DNA from: Nonomuraea helvata
Lineage (GTDB): Bacteria > Actinomycetota > Actinomycetes > Streptosporangiales > Streptosporangiaceae
Length of the DNA: 64,000 bases
NCBI RefSeq assembly: GCF_039535785.1
Contig: NZ_BAAAXV010000001.1
Location: 1,054,001 to 1,118,000, forward strand
Direction: 5' to 3'
The notes under the pieces are model-generated. The model searched no databases and was not told the DNA's origin. It saw only the letters and a list, made by a program, of their open reading frames with translations. Shown here piece after piece: positions 37,741-46,193 of this stretch. Both the position numbers and the translations under genes were made by a program. Each line of letters opens with the position of its first letter. The first letter of the stretch is position 1.

Positions 37741-38066
37741 CACTCGAACAGATCGACCTGGACAACCCATAACGCACTGCCGCCTGTCATCGGGGCCGAA
37801 CCGGGTGTGCTGAGGCCGCGTCTCGTGTCTGCGGAGCGTCTCTTCCCAGGAAGCGTCCAGGTAATAGCCGCGGCTTGTGCCACGATGATCACGAAACAGC
37901 GCTTGCAGCATCTCTTCGTAGCGGCTCCGGGCGAGGATGCCTTCAAGGATGACGTGGTAGCCGGCGTTCAGTACGTTTCCCGCACGGCCCGGGCCACGGT
38001 GGACTTGCCGGATCCGGAGTCGCCGCGGATGACGATCAAGACCGTGTTCGGTGAGCCGGTGAGCAC
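37730..38066 (-). pseudogene. Broken P-loop kinase (AAA_33-like) gene
   Basis: From a GTG at 38066 the frame reads through TVLIVIRGDSGSGKSTVARAVRETY, with a good Walker A, and then stops at 37968-37970. The shifted frame continues with NAGYHVILEG, SRYEEMLQALFRDHRG, YYLDASWEETLRRHETRP, the C-terminal half of the same kinase family. About 40-50 residues between the two halves are missing, including the substrate helix. A further frame change near the end is likely. This is an inactivated gene with an internal deletion. Confidence 0.75.
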
Positions 38067-38292
38067 CGTACGACGGTACAGGGGCGTCGACGGCGTTGAG
38101 CGCAGAGGCCGAAGCGGCGGCCGATCCGCCTGCGAGGATCGACAGTCGGGCGGTTCGGGGAGGTGGTACGAGCACGACTGCCGGATGAGGACTGAGCCCA
38201 GGGCATCGCCGGCGTCGTAGGCCAGTGAGGCGGCCGCTCGTTGACGCAGGGATGTCCCGCATGCGCGGACCCTTCAGGTGGGGGGGTGGCTG

Positions 38293-40164
38293 TTACCGGT
38301 AGGCGGCTGCTTGGAGGGTGTACAGGTCTCTGTACAAGCCATCGGCGGCGATCAGCGCTTCGTGCGTGCCCTGCTCCACGATCTTGCCGTGGTCGAGGAC
38401 GTAGATGCGGTCGGCGTAGCGGACGCTGGCCAGGCGATGGGTGATCAGCACGACGGTGCGGCCGTCGGCGTGGGCGCGCAGGCCTTCGAACGCGGCGTGT
38501 TCGGCGCGCGCGTCGAGGGCGGCGGTGGGCTCGTCGCAGATGAGCAGGTCGGCGTCACGATGGAAGCCACGGGCGACGGCGATGCGCTGCCACTGGCCGC
38601 CGGACAGCTCGCAGCCGTCCTTGAAGCGGCGATCCAGCAGGGTGCGGTAGCCGTGGGGCAGGCCTGCGATGACGTCGTCGGCGCCCGCGATGGCCGCCGC
38701 GGCATGCAGGGCGGGCTCCCCCTTGTCGGTACCCATGGTGATGTTGTAGCGGGCCGTCAGCGGCCAGCGGGTGTGGTCCTGGGCGATGATGGCGGTGCGC
38801 AGGCGGACCGCGTCGGGATGGACGTCGGCCAGATCGACGTCGTCCCAGAAGACGGTGCCGCTGTCGGGCTCGTACAGGCCGGCAAGGATCTTGGCGAGCG
38901 TGGTCTTGCCGGAGCCGTTCTCACCGACGAACGCGATCACCTCGCCGCGCTTGATCTCCAGGCAGACTCCACGCAGCGCCGGGGCGTCGGAGCCGGGGTA
39001 GGAGAACGTCACGTTCTCCGCGGCGATCCGGCGGAACCCGGTCAGGGCCGCGGTGGCGGGAAGTGTACTGGGCGGATGGTGCCGGTCGGCGCAGAAGTCG
39101 AGGAACCGGGTGAAGTCGGTGAAGTAAAGGCCCTCCTCATACAGGCGGTTGGTGGCGTACATGAGGTTGGCCAGCGAGGTCTGGGCCGACTTGATGGCCA
39201 GGACGGCGGTGCCGGCGATGGCGAGGGGGATCGCGGCGACAGCCAGCAGGAGGCCGAGGGCGATGTAGACGAGTGCCGCGCCGAGGCCGCCGATGGCCTC
39301 ACCGATCAGCCTCGTGATCGTCTGCCGGCGTGCGAGTGCGAGCCGGACGTCCTGCTCGGCGACGGCTACCGCGTCGTACATGCGCAACAGGAAGCCTCGC
39401 ATGGTGAACGCGCGGACCTCGGCGGCGGATGAGCGTTCGGCGAGCAGCTTACCGATGATCCACTTGCGGCGGTGGACCGGGATGAGCGCGTACTCGGTGG
39501 TGTAGCGCATGCGCGCGGCGCGGACGGCGGCCCAGGCATCGGGCAGGACGGCGAGCAGGAGGAGCGGCAGCAGCCCGGGATGCAGCACGCCCAGCACACC
39601 GGCGACGGCGATGAGTCCGATGGCGGCGGTGAGCACGTCGATCGCGGAGGTGACCACGGTCGAGGCGACGTACATCCCGCGCGAGGTGGCGCGTTCGAGG
39701 GCGTCGTGGAAGTCGGGATCGTCGAAGGCGACCAGCGGAACCTCGCTGGTCTGTCGGTAGAGCTCCTCCTCGCTCAGGCGGGAGATCTGCGGGTTGAGAC
39801 GGGACTGCGCCCATCCCGCGCCCGCTTGCAACGTGGCGCGCATCGCGGCGGCCGCGGCGACCAGGGCGAGGCTCGGCAGCGCAGTCTGGACCCGGCCGAG
39901 GGTGGGGCCGGCGGTGAACAGTGCGGTGAGCACGCCCGTCGTGGCCAGCAGCCCGAAGGCGGTGAAGACGCCGCCGAGCAGGTTGAGGATGACCGCGCAC
40001 AGGGTGTCACGGGGGCTGGCCCGCCAGGCCACGCCCATGGCCTGGCGGACGAGGGAGGGCAGGCGTCTGGCGATCGTGCGGAAGCGGATTTCGGCCATCT
40101 TGTCGGCGTGGCCATACCAGTCGGAGATCGTGATCTCGCCCATGTCGAGGGCCTCTTCTTCCAT
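38293..40164 (-). CDS. ABC transporter half-molecule (membrane domain plus ATPase)
   Basis: This 623-residue protein has six membrane helices (about residues 50-330) and an ATPase with Walker A VGENGSGKTT, signature LSGGQWQR, Walker B LLICDEPTAALD with catalytic Glu and H-loop His in LITHRLAS. All key residues are intact, so it probably works as a homodimer. Similar half-transporters occur beside peptide-natural-product genes, but no precursor or modification enzyme is seen here. The ATG at 40164 (MEEEALDMGE) is chosen; an upstream in-frame start at 40188 is possible. Both flanks are gene-poor. Confidence 0.88.
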   Translation of the reverse strand: MEEEALDMGEITISDWYGHADKMAEIRFRTIARRLPSLVRQAMGVAWRASPRDTLCAVILNLLGGVFTAFGLLATTGVLTALFTAGPTLGRVQTALPSLALVAAAAAMRATLQAGAGWAQSRLNPQISRLSEEELYRQTSEVPLVAFDDPDFHDALERATSRGMYVASTVVTSAIDVLTAAIGLIAVAGVLGVLHPGLLPLLLLAVLPDAWAAVRAARMRYTTEYALIPVHRRKWIIGKLLAERSSAAEVRAFTMRGFLLRMYDAVAVAEQDVRLALARRQTITRLIGEAIGGLGAALVYIALGLLLAVAAIPLAIAGTAVLAIKSAQTSLANLMYATNRLYEEGLYFTDFTRFLDFCADRHHPPSTLPATAALTGFRRIAAENVTFSYPGSDAPALRGVCLEIKRGEVIAFVGENGSGKTTLAKILAGLYEPDSGTVFWDDVDLADVHPDAVRLRTAIIAQDHTRWPLTARYNITMGTDKGEPALHAAAAIAGADDVIAGLPHGYRTLLDRRFKDGCELSGGQWQRIAVARGFHRDADLLICDEPTAALDARAEHAAFEGLRAHADGRTVVLITHRLASVRYADRIYVLDHGKIVEQGTHEALIAADGLYRDLYTLQAAAYR

Positions 40165-40573
40165 AACGGAGAGTATGGATGCGACCACTGACAGTTTCGT
40201 CTTCGGAAGGGGCGTCGGGCGGTGAAGGTGTTGGACACCCCGTCATGCACCAACAGTGGCGTCCCTGGCTCAGGCGAGCCGCTGCCTCACACGGTCAGTC
40301 GCGCGTCGCCGCGTACGGTCGGCAGATCCCCTCGCTCGCTGCGGTGAGGGTAACGCGATCGCCGCGCAGCACGGTGATCTTCCATTTGGCGGCCGTGGTC
40401 ATGGCGCGCCCGCAGGCGCGCTGTACCGGATGACGTGCCCGAGTCGCGCACCGCGCCGAGGCGCGGCTTGACCTGGGCACGCGCCTGGTCAGCGGCGGCG
40501 CCTGACGCCTCGGCGGAACGAATGCCACAGTCGGCGGTGCGGGCGCTCGCTGGAGCGGCCGCACCGCCTTGGG
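40165..40573. other. Gene-poor interval between two ABC transporter genes
   Basis: These 409 bp contain no gene that I can support. A 35-codon frame on the minus strand (40295-40402) has no ribosome site or family resemblance. The sequence has short GC-rich repeats and may be decayed, like the region on the other side of the ABC gene. Confidence 0.45.
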
Positions 40574-42967
40574 CTATTCGGTGCGCAGGGCGTTCTGCGT
40601 GCGGGTGCGGGCGGCCCAGCCTGCGGGGAGGGCGGCTCCTGCAAGGGCGATGAGGATGCCGCCGAGAGCGAGGGCGACGAGTTCAGGCGGGTGGTAGACG
40701 TCGATGTAAGCGGACGGGAAGTGGGTGCCGATTGCGTTGCCCATCAGCGGAATGACGAAGTGGTGCGTCATGACTCCAAGCGGTACTCCGGCGATGCCGG
40801 CGATCAAGCCGATCCCGGCGACAGAGGTCAGGACCATGACGATCGTCTGGCGCGGGGACATGCCCAGCGCCTTGAAGATCCCGAGGTCGTGGACGCGCTG
40901 CCGGGTGTCGAGCACGACGAGGTTGAGCACGCCGAGCCCGGCCACCGCGACGATCAACAAGGTGAGCAGGACGGCGAGTGCTTCCGCGGCGGCGGTGACC
41001 GTACCGCCGCCGTTGGTGTTCGGCCGGGCCTGGGCGGTGGTCGAGGCGAACTTCGCGTTGAGTGCGTCGACATAGCCGGTCCGGTTGGTGCCAGGCTTGA
41101 GTTCGATGTTGAACTGCTGTGGTTGCAGGCCCAGGTGAAGCCCGTTCAGGGAGGACAAACTGGTGAGGATCTGCATGCCGTGCTCGCTGGTGTCCAGCGC
41201 CTCACCGGTGATCCGCAGGGACACGCGGCGCCGGCCCCGGGTGATGGTGATGGTGTCTCCGATGGTGTCTCCGGTGGCGGTGAGGAACCGGGTGGGGACG
41301 ACAGCCTGTCCTGGTCCGGTGAACCAGCGCCCGGAGATCATCTCGTAGGACGCCCAGGCCGTGTCGCCGGAGAAGCCGATGACGCTCACACCACCGGTGA
41401 GGCCTGCGACCCCCACCGTGGTGCTGCTGCTGCCGACATAGGACGCGGTATCAGGCTGCGCCGCGATGTCGGCCGCGACCTGGGCTGGGGATGCCGTGCT
41501 CCGATGGGAGTCGCCCTGGTCGATCGGGGCGCCCGGCCGACTGCCGCCTACGTTGACGATGACGTTCCCGAGCCTCCAGATGCTCGGCGCGTTCTGCGCG
41601 TCGCTCAGCGAGGCCGTCAGGCCGACGGCGAAGGTGACCGCGCCCGCGCCGAGCAGGACTGCGCCGGTCATGGCGAGAGTGCGTGCGGGGCGGGTGAAGG
41701 GGGTGGCCAGGCCGATGACGACAGGGCGTGGCAGCGGGAGGCGGCCGGCCAGCCGGCGGGCCAGGCGTCCTCGCCCGGCGGCGGGCGTGTGGCCGACGGC
41801 GATCGCATCGACGGTGCGCAGCCGGCCCGCCCGCAGAGCGAGCGCCCAGGCGGCTGCCGCGACGAGCGCGAGAGCGCTGGCTGCTACCGCGGCGTCGACC
41901 CAGGCCGGGATGGTCAGCGTTCCAGTGCCGTAGACGGTCTCGGCATCGCGGAGGGCCAGGATGCCGAGCAGGTTCCCGGCGACCAGCCCGAGCGCGGTTC
42001 CGATGACGGCGGGGATGAGGGCTTGGCCGACGTAGGCGCGGACCACTTGGCCGGGGGTGAAGCCGAGCGCTTTCAGAATGCCGATGCGCCGGGTCTGGGA
42101 GCTGACCGCGCCACTGACGATGATGCCCACGATGAGCACGGACATCAGCAGTGCGAGGATGCCGAAGGCGGCGACGAAAGGCACGAACCCGGCCGTTTGG
42201 CTAGTGGCGGTCAGTTGGACCTGCAGCCAGGACCGCGCGCCGGTGAACGCGCCCTTGGGGAGCGCCGCCGCGATCGCGGAACGGTCCGCGTTGATCTGGG
42301 CGTCGGTGGCGGCGTGGGTGAAGCGGTAGAGCATTTGGTACTGCGGGGTTGTCCCGGGGGTCATCGCGGTCATCTGGGCTGGGGTGACCCATGCGTCGGC
42401 GGTGTCGCTGACCGAGTTGGCGAATCCGACGACGGTCAGCGTCGGCGCGCCGGGCACATCGGGGAACGTCACGTGTGATCCGAGGCTGAAGTAAGTCCCT
42501 CCCCCTGGTCCGGCACGCATCACGATCTGTCCGCGGCCGGTGGCCCACGTGCCGGACGTCAGGTCGACCTGGTCCACCGCGCCGGCCGGGCCCGAGCGGC
42601 CGACGACGGTCATCTGCTTCAGCGCGGTGCCGGCCGGCACGTCCGCGCCCGAGCCGGCGACCGGGTGCAGCGAGGCGACCGGGTAAGGGCCGGCGCTCGC
42701 GATCACCCCTGAGGCGTGGGCGGTGGCGGCGATCTGTGCGGCACCGGCCCGTGCTCCGTTGACCTGCGCGGTGAGCTGGGAGCCACGTTGCGCGGCGAAG
42801 GCGCGTTCGAAGGGGGCTCGGGAGTTCACCAGCAGGCCGGCGGCCAGCACGGATGCGGCCACCGCGAGCAGGGTGGTGAGCGTCATCACCAGGCTCTGCA
42901 CCCGCCTGCGCCCCACGCCGGAGCGGACGATCCTGCCCAGTGGGCTCGTCAGGAACGTGCGGCTCAC
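40574..42967 (-). CDS. FtsX-like ABC transporter permease
   Basis: The 797-residue permease has an N-terminal helix and periplasmic-type domain (about residues 45-260), then two FtsX modules of three to four helices each (about 265-390 and 650-790), a duplicated MacB/FtsX architecture. A second extracellular domain of about 200 residues lies between them. It is the permease of the adjacent MacB-type ATPase, whose stop it overlaps (GTGA). A divergent two-component system next to it probably controls it, a layout common for antibiotic-sensing exporters. Confidence 0.9.
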   Translation of the reverse strand: MSRTFLTSPLGRIVRSGVGRRRVQSLVMTLTTLLAVAASVLAAGLLVNSRAPFERAFAAQRGSQLTAQVNGARAGAAQIAATAHASGVIASAGPYPVASLHPVAGSGADVPAGTALKQMTVVGRSGPAGAVDQVDLTSGTWATGRGQIVMRAGPGGGTYFSLGSHVTFPDVPGAPTLTVVGFANSVSDTADAWVTPAQMTAMTPGTTPQYQMLYRFTHAATDAQINADRSAIAAALPKGAFTGARSWLQVQLTATSQTAGFVPFVAAFGILALLMSVLIVGIIVSGAVSSQTRRIGILKALGFTPGQVVRAYVGQALIPAVIGTALGLVAGNLLGILALRDAETVYGTGTLTIPAWVDAAVAASALALVAAAAWALALRAGRLRTVDAIAVGHTPAAGRGRLARRLAGRLPLPRPVVIGLATPFTRPARTLAMTGAVLLGAGAVTFAVGLTASLSDAQNAPSIWRLGNVIVNVGGSRPGAPIDQGDSHRSTASPAQVAADIAAQPDTASYVGSSSTTVGVAGLTGGVSVIGFSGDTAWASYEMISGRWFTGPGQAVVPTRFLTATGDTIGDTITITRGRRRVSLRITGEALDTSEHGMQILTSLSSLNGLHLGLQPQQFNIELKPGTNRTGYVDALNAKFASTTAQARPNTNGGGTVTAAAEALAVLLTLLIVAVAGLGVLNLVVLDTRQRVHDLGIFKALGMSPRQTIVMVLTSVAGIGLIAGIAGVPLGVMTHHFVIPLMGNAIGTHFPSAYIDVYHPPELVALALGGILIALAGAALPAGWAARTRTQNALRTE

Positions 42968-43653
42968 CCGGCCACCGCCGCGGTGTCCCGCACGATCCGT
43001 CCGTCGGTCAGTTCTATGGTGCGCGTCGCACAGGCCTCGGCGAGGGTGATGTCGTGGGTGACCAGCACGATGGTCTGCCCGTCCTGGTTGAGCTCGGCGA
43101 GCAGACGGCGGACCTCTTCACCGGAGGCGGTGTCCAGCGCCCCGGTCGGTTCGTCGGCGAGAAGCAGCGGGGGCCGGTTCATCAGCGCGCGGGCCACCGC
43201 GACGCGCTGCCGTTCGCCGCCGGACAGCCGTCCCGGGTAGGCGCGGGAATGCCGGTCGATGCGCAGGTACGACAGCAGCTCGGCGGCGCGGGCCCGGGCC
43301 CGCGCGGTGGGCATCCCGGCCAACTGCGCGGGCAGCAGCACGTTGTCGATGACGGTCAGGTCGTCCAGCAGGTTGAAGAACTGGAAGACCATGCCGATGC
43401 GTTCGCGCCGGTACTTGGCGGATCCGGCCTCGCTGAGCCTGTCGACACGGATGCCGTTGACGGTGACCTGGCCCGAGGTCGGCTTGTCGAGGCCGGTGAT
43501 CATGTTGAGCAGGGTGGACTTGCCGCTGCCCGAGGGGCCCAGCACCGCCAGGGCCTCGCCTGCCTGGACGGTCAGGGAGACTCTGTCCAAGGCGGGCAGC
43601 CCGGCGTCGTACGTCTTACTGGCATCGCTGATCTCGATAACTGGCGCGGTCAC
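42964..43653 (-). CDS. MacB/LolD-type ABC transporter ATP-binding protein
   Basis: This 229-residue ATPase has Walker A LGPSGSGKST, the Q-loop FQFFNLLDDLTVIDNVLLP of the LolD/MacB group, signature RLSGGERQR, Walker B LLLADEPTGALD and H-loop LVTHDITLA. The GTG at 43653 has AGGGAG 5 bases upstream; a longer frame upstream adds unrelated sequence. It forms a complex with the overlapping FtsX-like permease. Confidence 0.93.
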   Translation of the reverse strand: MTAPVIEISDASKTYDAGLPALDRVSLTVQAGEALAVLGPSGSGKSTLLNMITGLDKPTSGQVTVNGIRVDRLSEAGSAKYRRERIGMVFQFFNLLDDLTVIDNVLLPAQLAGMPTARARARAAELLSYLRIDRHSRAYPGRLSGGERQRVAVARALMNRPPLLLADEPTGALDTASGEEVRRLLAELNQDGQTIVLVTHDITLAEACATRTIELTDGRIVRDTAAVAG

Positions 43654-43897
43654 GGCCACTCCCTGGGTCGGTGTCAACACCTGATTGATCCGCCACCGAC
43701 CGCTCCAGGAGCGTCCGGCGGACCTCGTGAACGCTAGAAGTCCTGCCACGGCCGGCGCATCGCCCGAGCCATCGATATCCGCCTACCTAGATCGTCTGAC
43801 CCGGCCCGAAGTCATACTGGCGATGTACGCGAAAGTCGTACGCGGATGGTCACCAGGTCGGACGCGCCGGTACACGGCGGTTTGCGATACTTCACCG

Positions 43898-45364
43898 GTG
43901 GACACGACAGCGATCGCCGCAAGGTGGCGCCGAGCCTGGTCCGCGCTGCTGCGCCCCGACGGCACGCTGCCGCACCTGCCCCGTCGCTCGTGGGTGTTCG
44001 ACGCTCTCGTCATGCTCTGCGTGCTGGCCTACGCGCTGCAGTCCCTCAGCGCGTACACGGCGGTCCGCATGATCGGCCGACAGGTCATCCCGATCTGGGT
44101 CACGGTTCTGCCGTCCGTGTCCGTCCACCACCAGTCCCCCGCGATCCCACCGGTTCAGGTGGCGGTGGAGGTCGTGCTCAGCACCTTCCCGCTGGCACTG
44201 CGGCGCAGGTTCCCGCTGTCGGTCTTCGTGGTCGTGGTGGGTGCCAAACTGCTTTACCACGTCAGCGGGGGTCTGGAACCAACCTTCGCGGTGCTGCCCG
44301 CGATGATCGCCGCCTACAGCGCCCTCGTGTACAGCCCGCACCGGATCGCCGCCGTGACGTCCGTCATGGCGACCGCGGTGATCGCCACGTTCGGGGGCTT
44401 CGGGAAGCTGCCGCCCATCCCGAGCGCCCTGCTGCCGATCGTCGTGATCGTCCCCGCCGGCCTGGCCTTCAGCATGATCAACACATGGAAGCAGCGTGCG
44501 GAGGCGACACGGGAGAAGCTTCGGGCCCTCCAAGCCGAGCAGCAGGCCGCGGCCCGATTGGCGGTCGAGCGCGAGCGCGCCCGGCTGGCCGGCGAACTGC
44601 ACGACGTCGTCACCCACAATGTCAGCGTGATGGTGATCCAGGCCGGTGCCGCACGCATGGCCCTGGAGTCCGACCTCGATCAGGCGCGCGAAGCACTGCT
44701 GGCCGTCGAGACGGGCGGACGCGCCGCCATGTCCGAACTCCGCTATGCCATGGGCCTCCTCACCCTGGACAGCGACCCTGCGGATGAGATCGGCATGCTG
44801 GACACACCCGCGAACGCCCTCGGCACCGACATCTCCCATGACCATCAGCCCCCTGGGTGCGATGCGGCCGAACCCACTGCGGCGGACCTCGCCCCACGGC
44901 CTGGACTCGCACAAGCCCCGGCCCTGGTGGAACGTCTCCGCCGAACTGGTGTGCCGATCGAACTGACCGTAACCGGGACACCGGTCGCCCTCCTGCCCGG
45001 CGCCGATCTGGCCGCCTACCGAGTCGTACAGGAGGCCCTAACCAATACGGTCAAACACGCCCACGGTGCGAGCGTGAAGGTCAGCGTCGCCTACTCGCCC
45101 ACACGGGTCACCGTCGACGTCGCGGACACCGGCGGCGTCCCCACGGCATCGGCGAACTCCGGAACCGGTCACGGCCTGACCGGCCTGCGCGAAAGGCTCG
45201 CCGTCTACCATGGCACACTGCACGCCGCGGAGCGGCCAACCGGCGGCTTCAGGGTCCGAGCAGTGATTCCGATCGAAACCCCGCACCCGAACGACGCGCT
45301 GCACAGGCCTGCGCCGGCACCGGCAGGTCCACCGAACGACGCCCCGAGAGGAAAGGGACGGTAG
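43898..45364 (+). CDS. Sensor histidine kinase, HisKA_3 type
   Basis: This 488-residue kinase has an N-terminal region with about five membrane helices (residues 35-195), a coiled linker, HisKA_3 with phospho-acceptor His235 in AGELHDVVTHN, and an ATPase domain (YRVVQEALTNTVKHA, VADTGGVP, GTGHGLTGLRERL). The C-terminal 30 residues are Pro/Ala-rich. The GTG at 43898 lies just after a TGC-GATACT extended -10-like element, suggesting a leaderless mRNA. It is divergent from the MacB/FtsX operon and co-transcribed with the next regulator. Confidence 0.9.
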   Translation: MDTTAIAARWRRAWSALLRPDGTLPHLPRRSWVFDALVMLCVLAYALQSLSAYTAVRMIGRQVIPIWVTVLPSVSVHHQSPAIPPVQVAVEVVLSTFPLALRRRFPLSVFVVVVGAKLLYHVSGGLEPTFAVLPAMIAAYSALVYSPHRIAAVTSVMATAVIATFGGFGKLPPIPSALLPIVVIVPAGLAFSMINTWKQRAEATREKLRALQAEQQAAARLAVERERARLAGELHDVVTHNVSVMVIQAGAARMALESDLDQAREALLAVETGGRAAMSELRYAMGLLTLDSDPADEIGMLDTPANALGTDISHDHQPPGCDAAEPTAADLAPRPGLAQAPALVERLRRTGVPIELTVTGTPVALLPGADLAAYRVVQEALTNTVKHAHGASVKVSVAYSPTRVTVDVADTGGVPTASANSGTGHGLTGLRERLAVYHGTLHAAERPTGGFRVRAVIPIETPHPNDALHRPAPAPAGPPNDAPRGKGR

Positions 45365-46062
45365 TGAGCCAGCCCGTCCGGGTCGTGATCGCCGACGATC
45401 AACAACTCGTGCGCACCGGCTTCCGGCTGATTCTCGCGCGCCACCGCATCGAGGTCGTCGCGGAGGCCGCCGACGGCGCGCAAGCCGTGGAAGCGGTCCA
45501 CCGCACCCACCCCGACGTGGTCCTGATGGACATTCGCATGCCCGAGATGGACGGACTGGAGGCCACCCGGCGCATCCTCGCCGCCAACGATTCACCGCCA
45601 CGGGTCATCGTCCTGACCACCTTCGATCTCGACCGTTACGTCTACGCGGCTCTCCGCGCCGGCGCCAGCGGCTTCCTCCTCAAGGACATCAGCCCGGAAC
45701 ACCTGGCAGCGGCCGTGTGGCAGGTGCAATCCGGCGACGCCCTGCTCGCTCCCACCATCACCCGCCGCCTGGTGGAGCGCTTCGCCGCCCGTCAGGAAGC
45801 CGACGCATCCCCGCACGCGGACCTCGCCACCCTCACTCCCCGTGAGCTCGAAGTCCTCAAGGCACTGGCCAGGGGCCGCAGCAACGCCGAACTCGCCACC
45901 CTGTTCCAACTCAGCGAAGCGACCATCAAGACCCACGTCACCCGCATCCTGACCAAACTCAACCTCCGCGACCGCGCCCAAGCCGTCGTCCTCGCCTACG
46001 AAACCGGACTGATCACCCCAGGAGCAGCCGGCAGCGGCCGGGCGACGCGGGAGAGCGGTTGA
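45364..46062 (+). CDS. NarL/FixJ-family response regulator
   Basis: The 232-residue protein has a receiver (DDQ at 11-13, phospho-Asp56 in VVLMDIRMPEMDG, LKD) and a LuxR-type helix-turn-helix (LTPRELEVLKALARGRSNAELATLFQLSEATIKTHVTRILTKLNLRDRAQ). The GTG at 45364 shares a base with the kinase stop and follows GGAAAGGGA. It is the partner of that kinase and probably regulates the divergent ABC exporter. Confidence 0.94.
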   Translation: MSQPVRVVIADDQQLVRTGFRLILARHRIEVVAEAADGAQAVEAVHRTHPDVVLMDIRMPEMDGLEATRRILAANDSPPRVIVLTTFDLDRYVYAALRAGASGFLLKDISPEHLAAAVWQVQSGDALLAPTITRRLVERFAARQEADASPHADLATLTPRELEVLKALARGRSNAELATLFQLSEATIKTHVTRILTKLNLRDRAQAVVLAYETGLITPGAAGSGRATRESG

Positions 46063-46065
46063 CGG

Positions 46066-46097
46066 TGTTCGTGTCAGGGGATCCCCCGACGAACACT
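46066..46097 (+). terminator. Imperfect hairpin after the response regulator
   Basis: GTGTTCG near 46068 and CGAACAC near 46090 pair, with GGGG-AT-CCCC closing the loop and small bulges between. It lies a few bases past the response regulator stop and is followed by a second, perfect hairpin. Confidence 0.5.
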
Positions 46098-46136
46098 CGC
46101 GATCTCGCGCCCTCAAGGAACGGATGTCAGGGCGGC

Positions 46137-46164
46137 GGGAGAGTCACGTGCGGTGGACTCTCCC
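46137..46164. terminator. Bidirectional hairpin between response regulator and dnaE
   Basis: GGGAGAGTC (46137-46145) and GACTCTCCC (46156-46164) are perfect 9-bp arms with a 10-base loop in the gap between two convergent genes. It is a good candidate terminator for dnaE on the minus strand and a back-up for the two-component operon. Confidence 0.7.
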
Positions 46165-46193
46165 ATGCACCCGTAAGAGACAGAGGCGCCGCG

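Larger units (their letters stand above)
37586..38292. other. Decayed region between a response regulator and an ABC gene
   Basis: About 700 bp hold no intact gene. The plus strand has a short Rieske-like remnant (37615-37740) and the minus strand a frameshifted kinase pseudogene (about 37730-38066). The remaining 220 bp, up to the ABC gene, show no clear product. The region looks like the scar of lost genes. Confidence 0.6.

Noticed and set aside
38293..40164. A peptide natural-product cluster around the ABC half-transporter
   Set aside because: No precursor peptide, modifying enzyme or immunity gene is present, and both flanks are degraded or empty.
40295..40402. A 35-codon frame on the minus strand starting MTTAAKWKITVLRGD
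   Set aside because: No ribosome site, no neighbour link and no family resemblance, so it is not reported as a gene.
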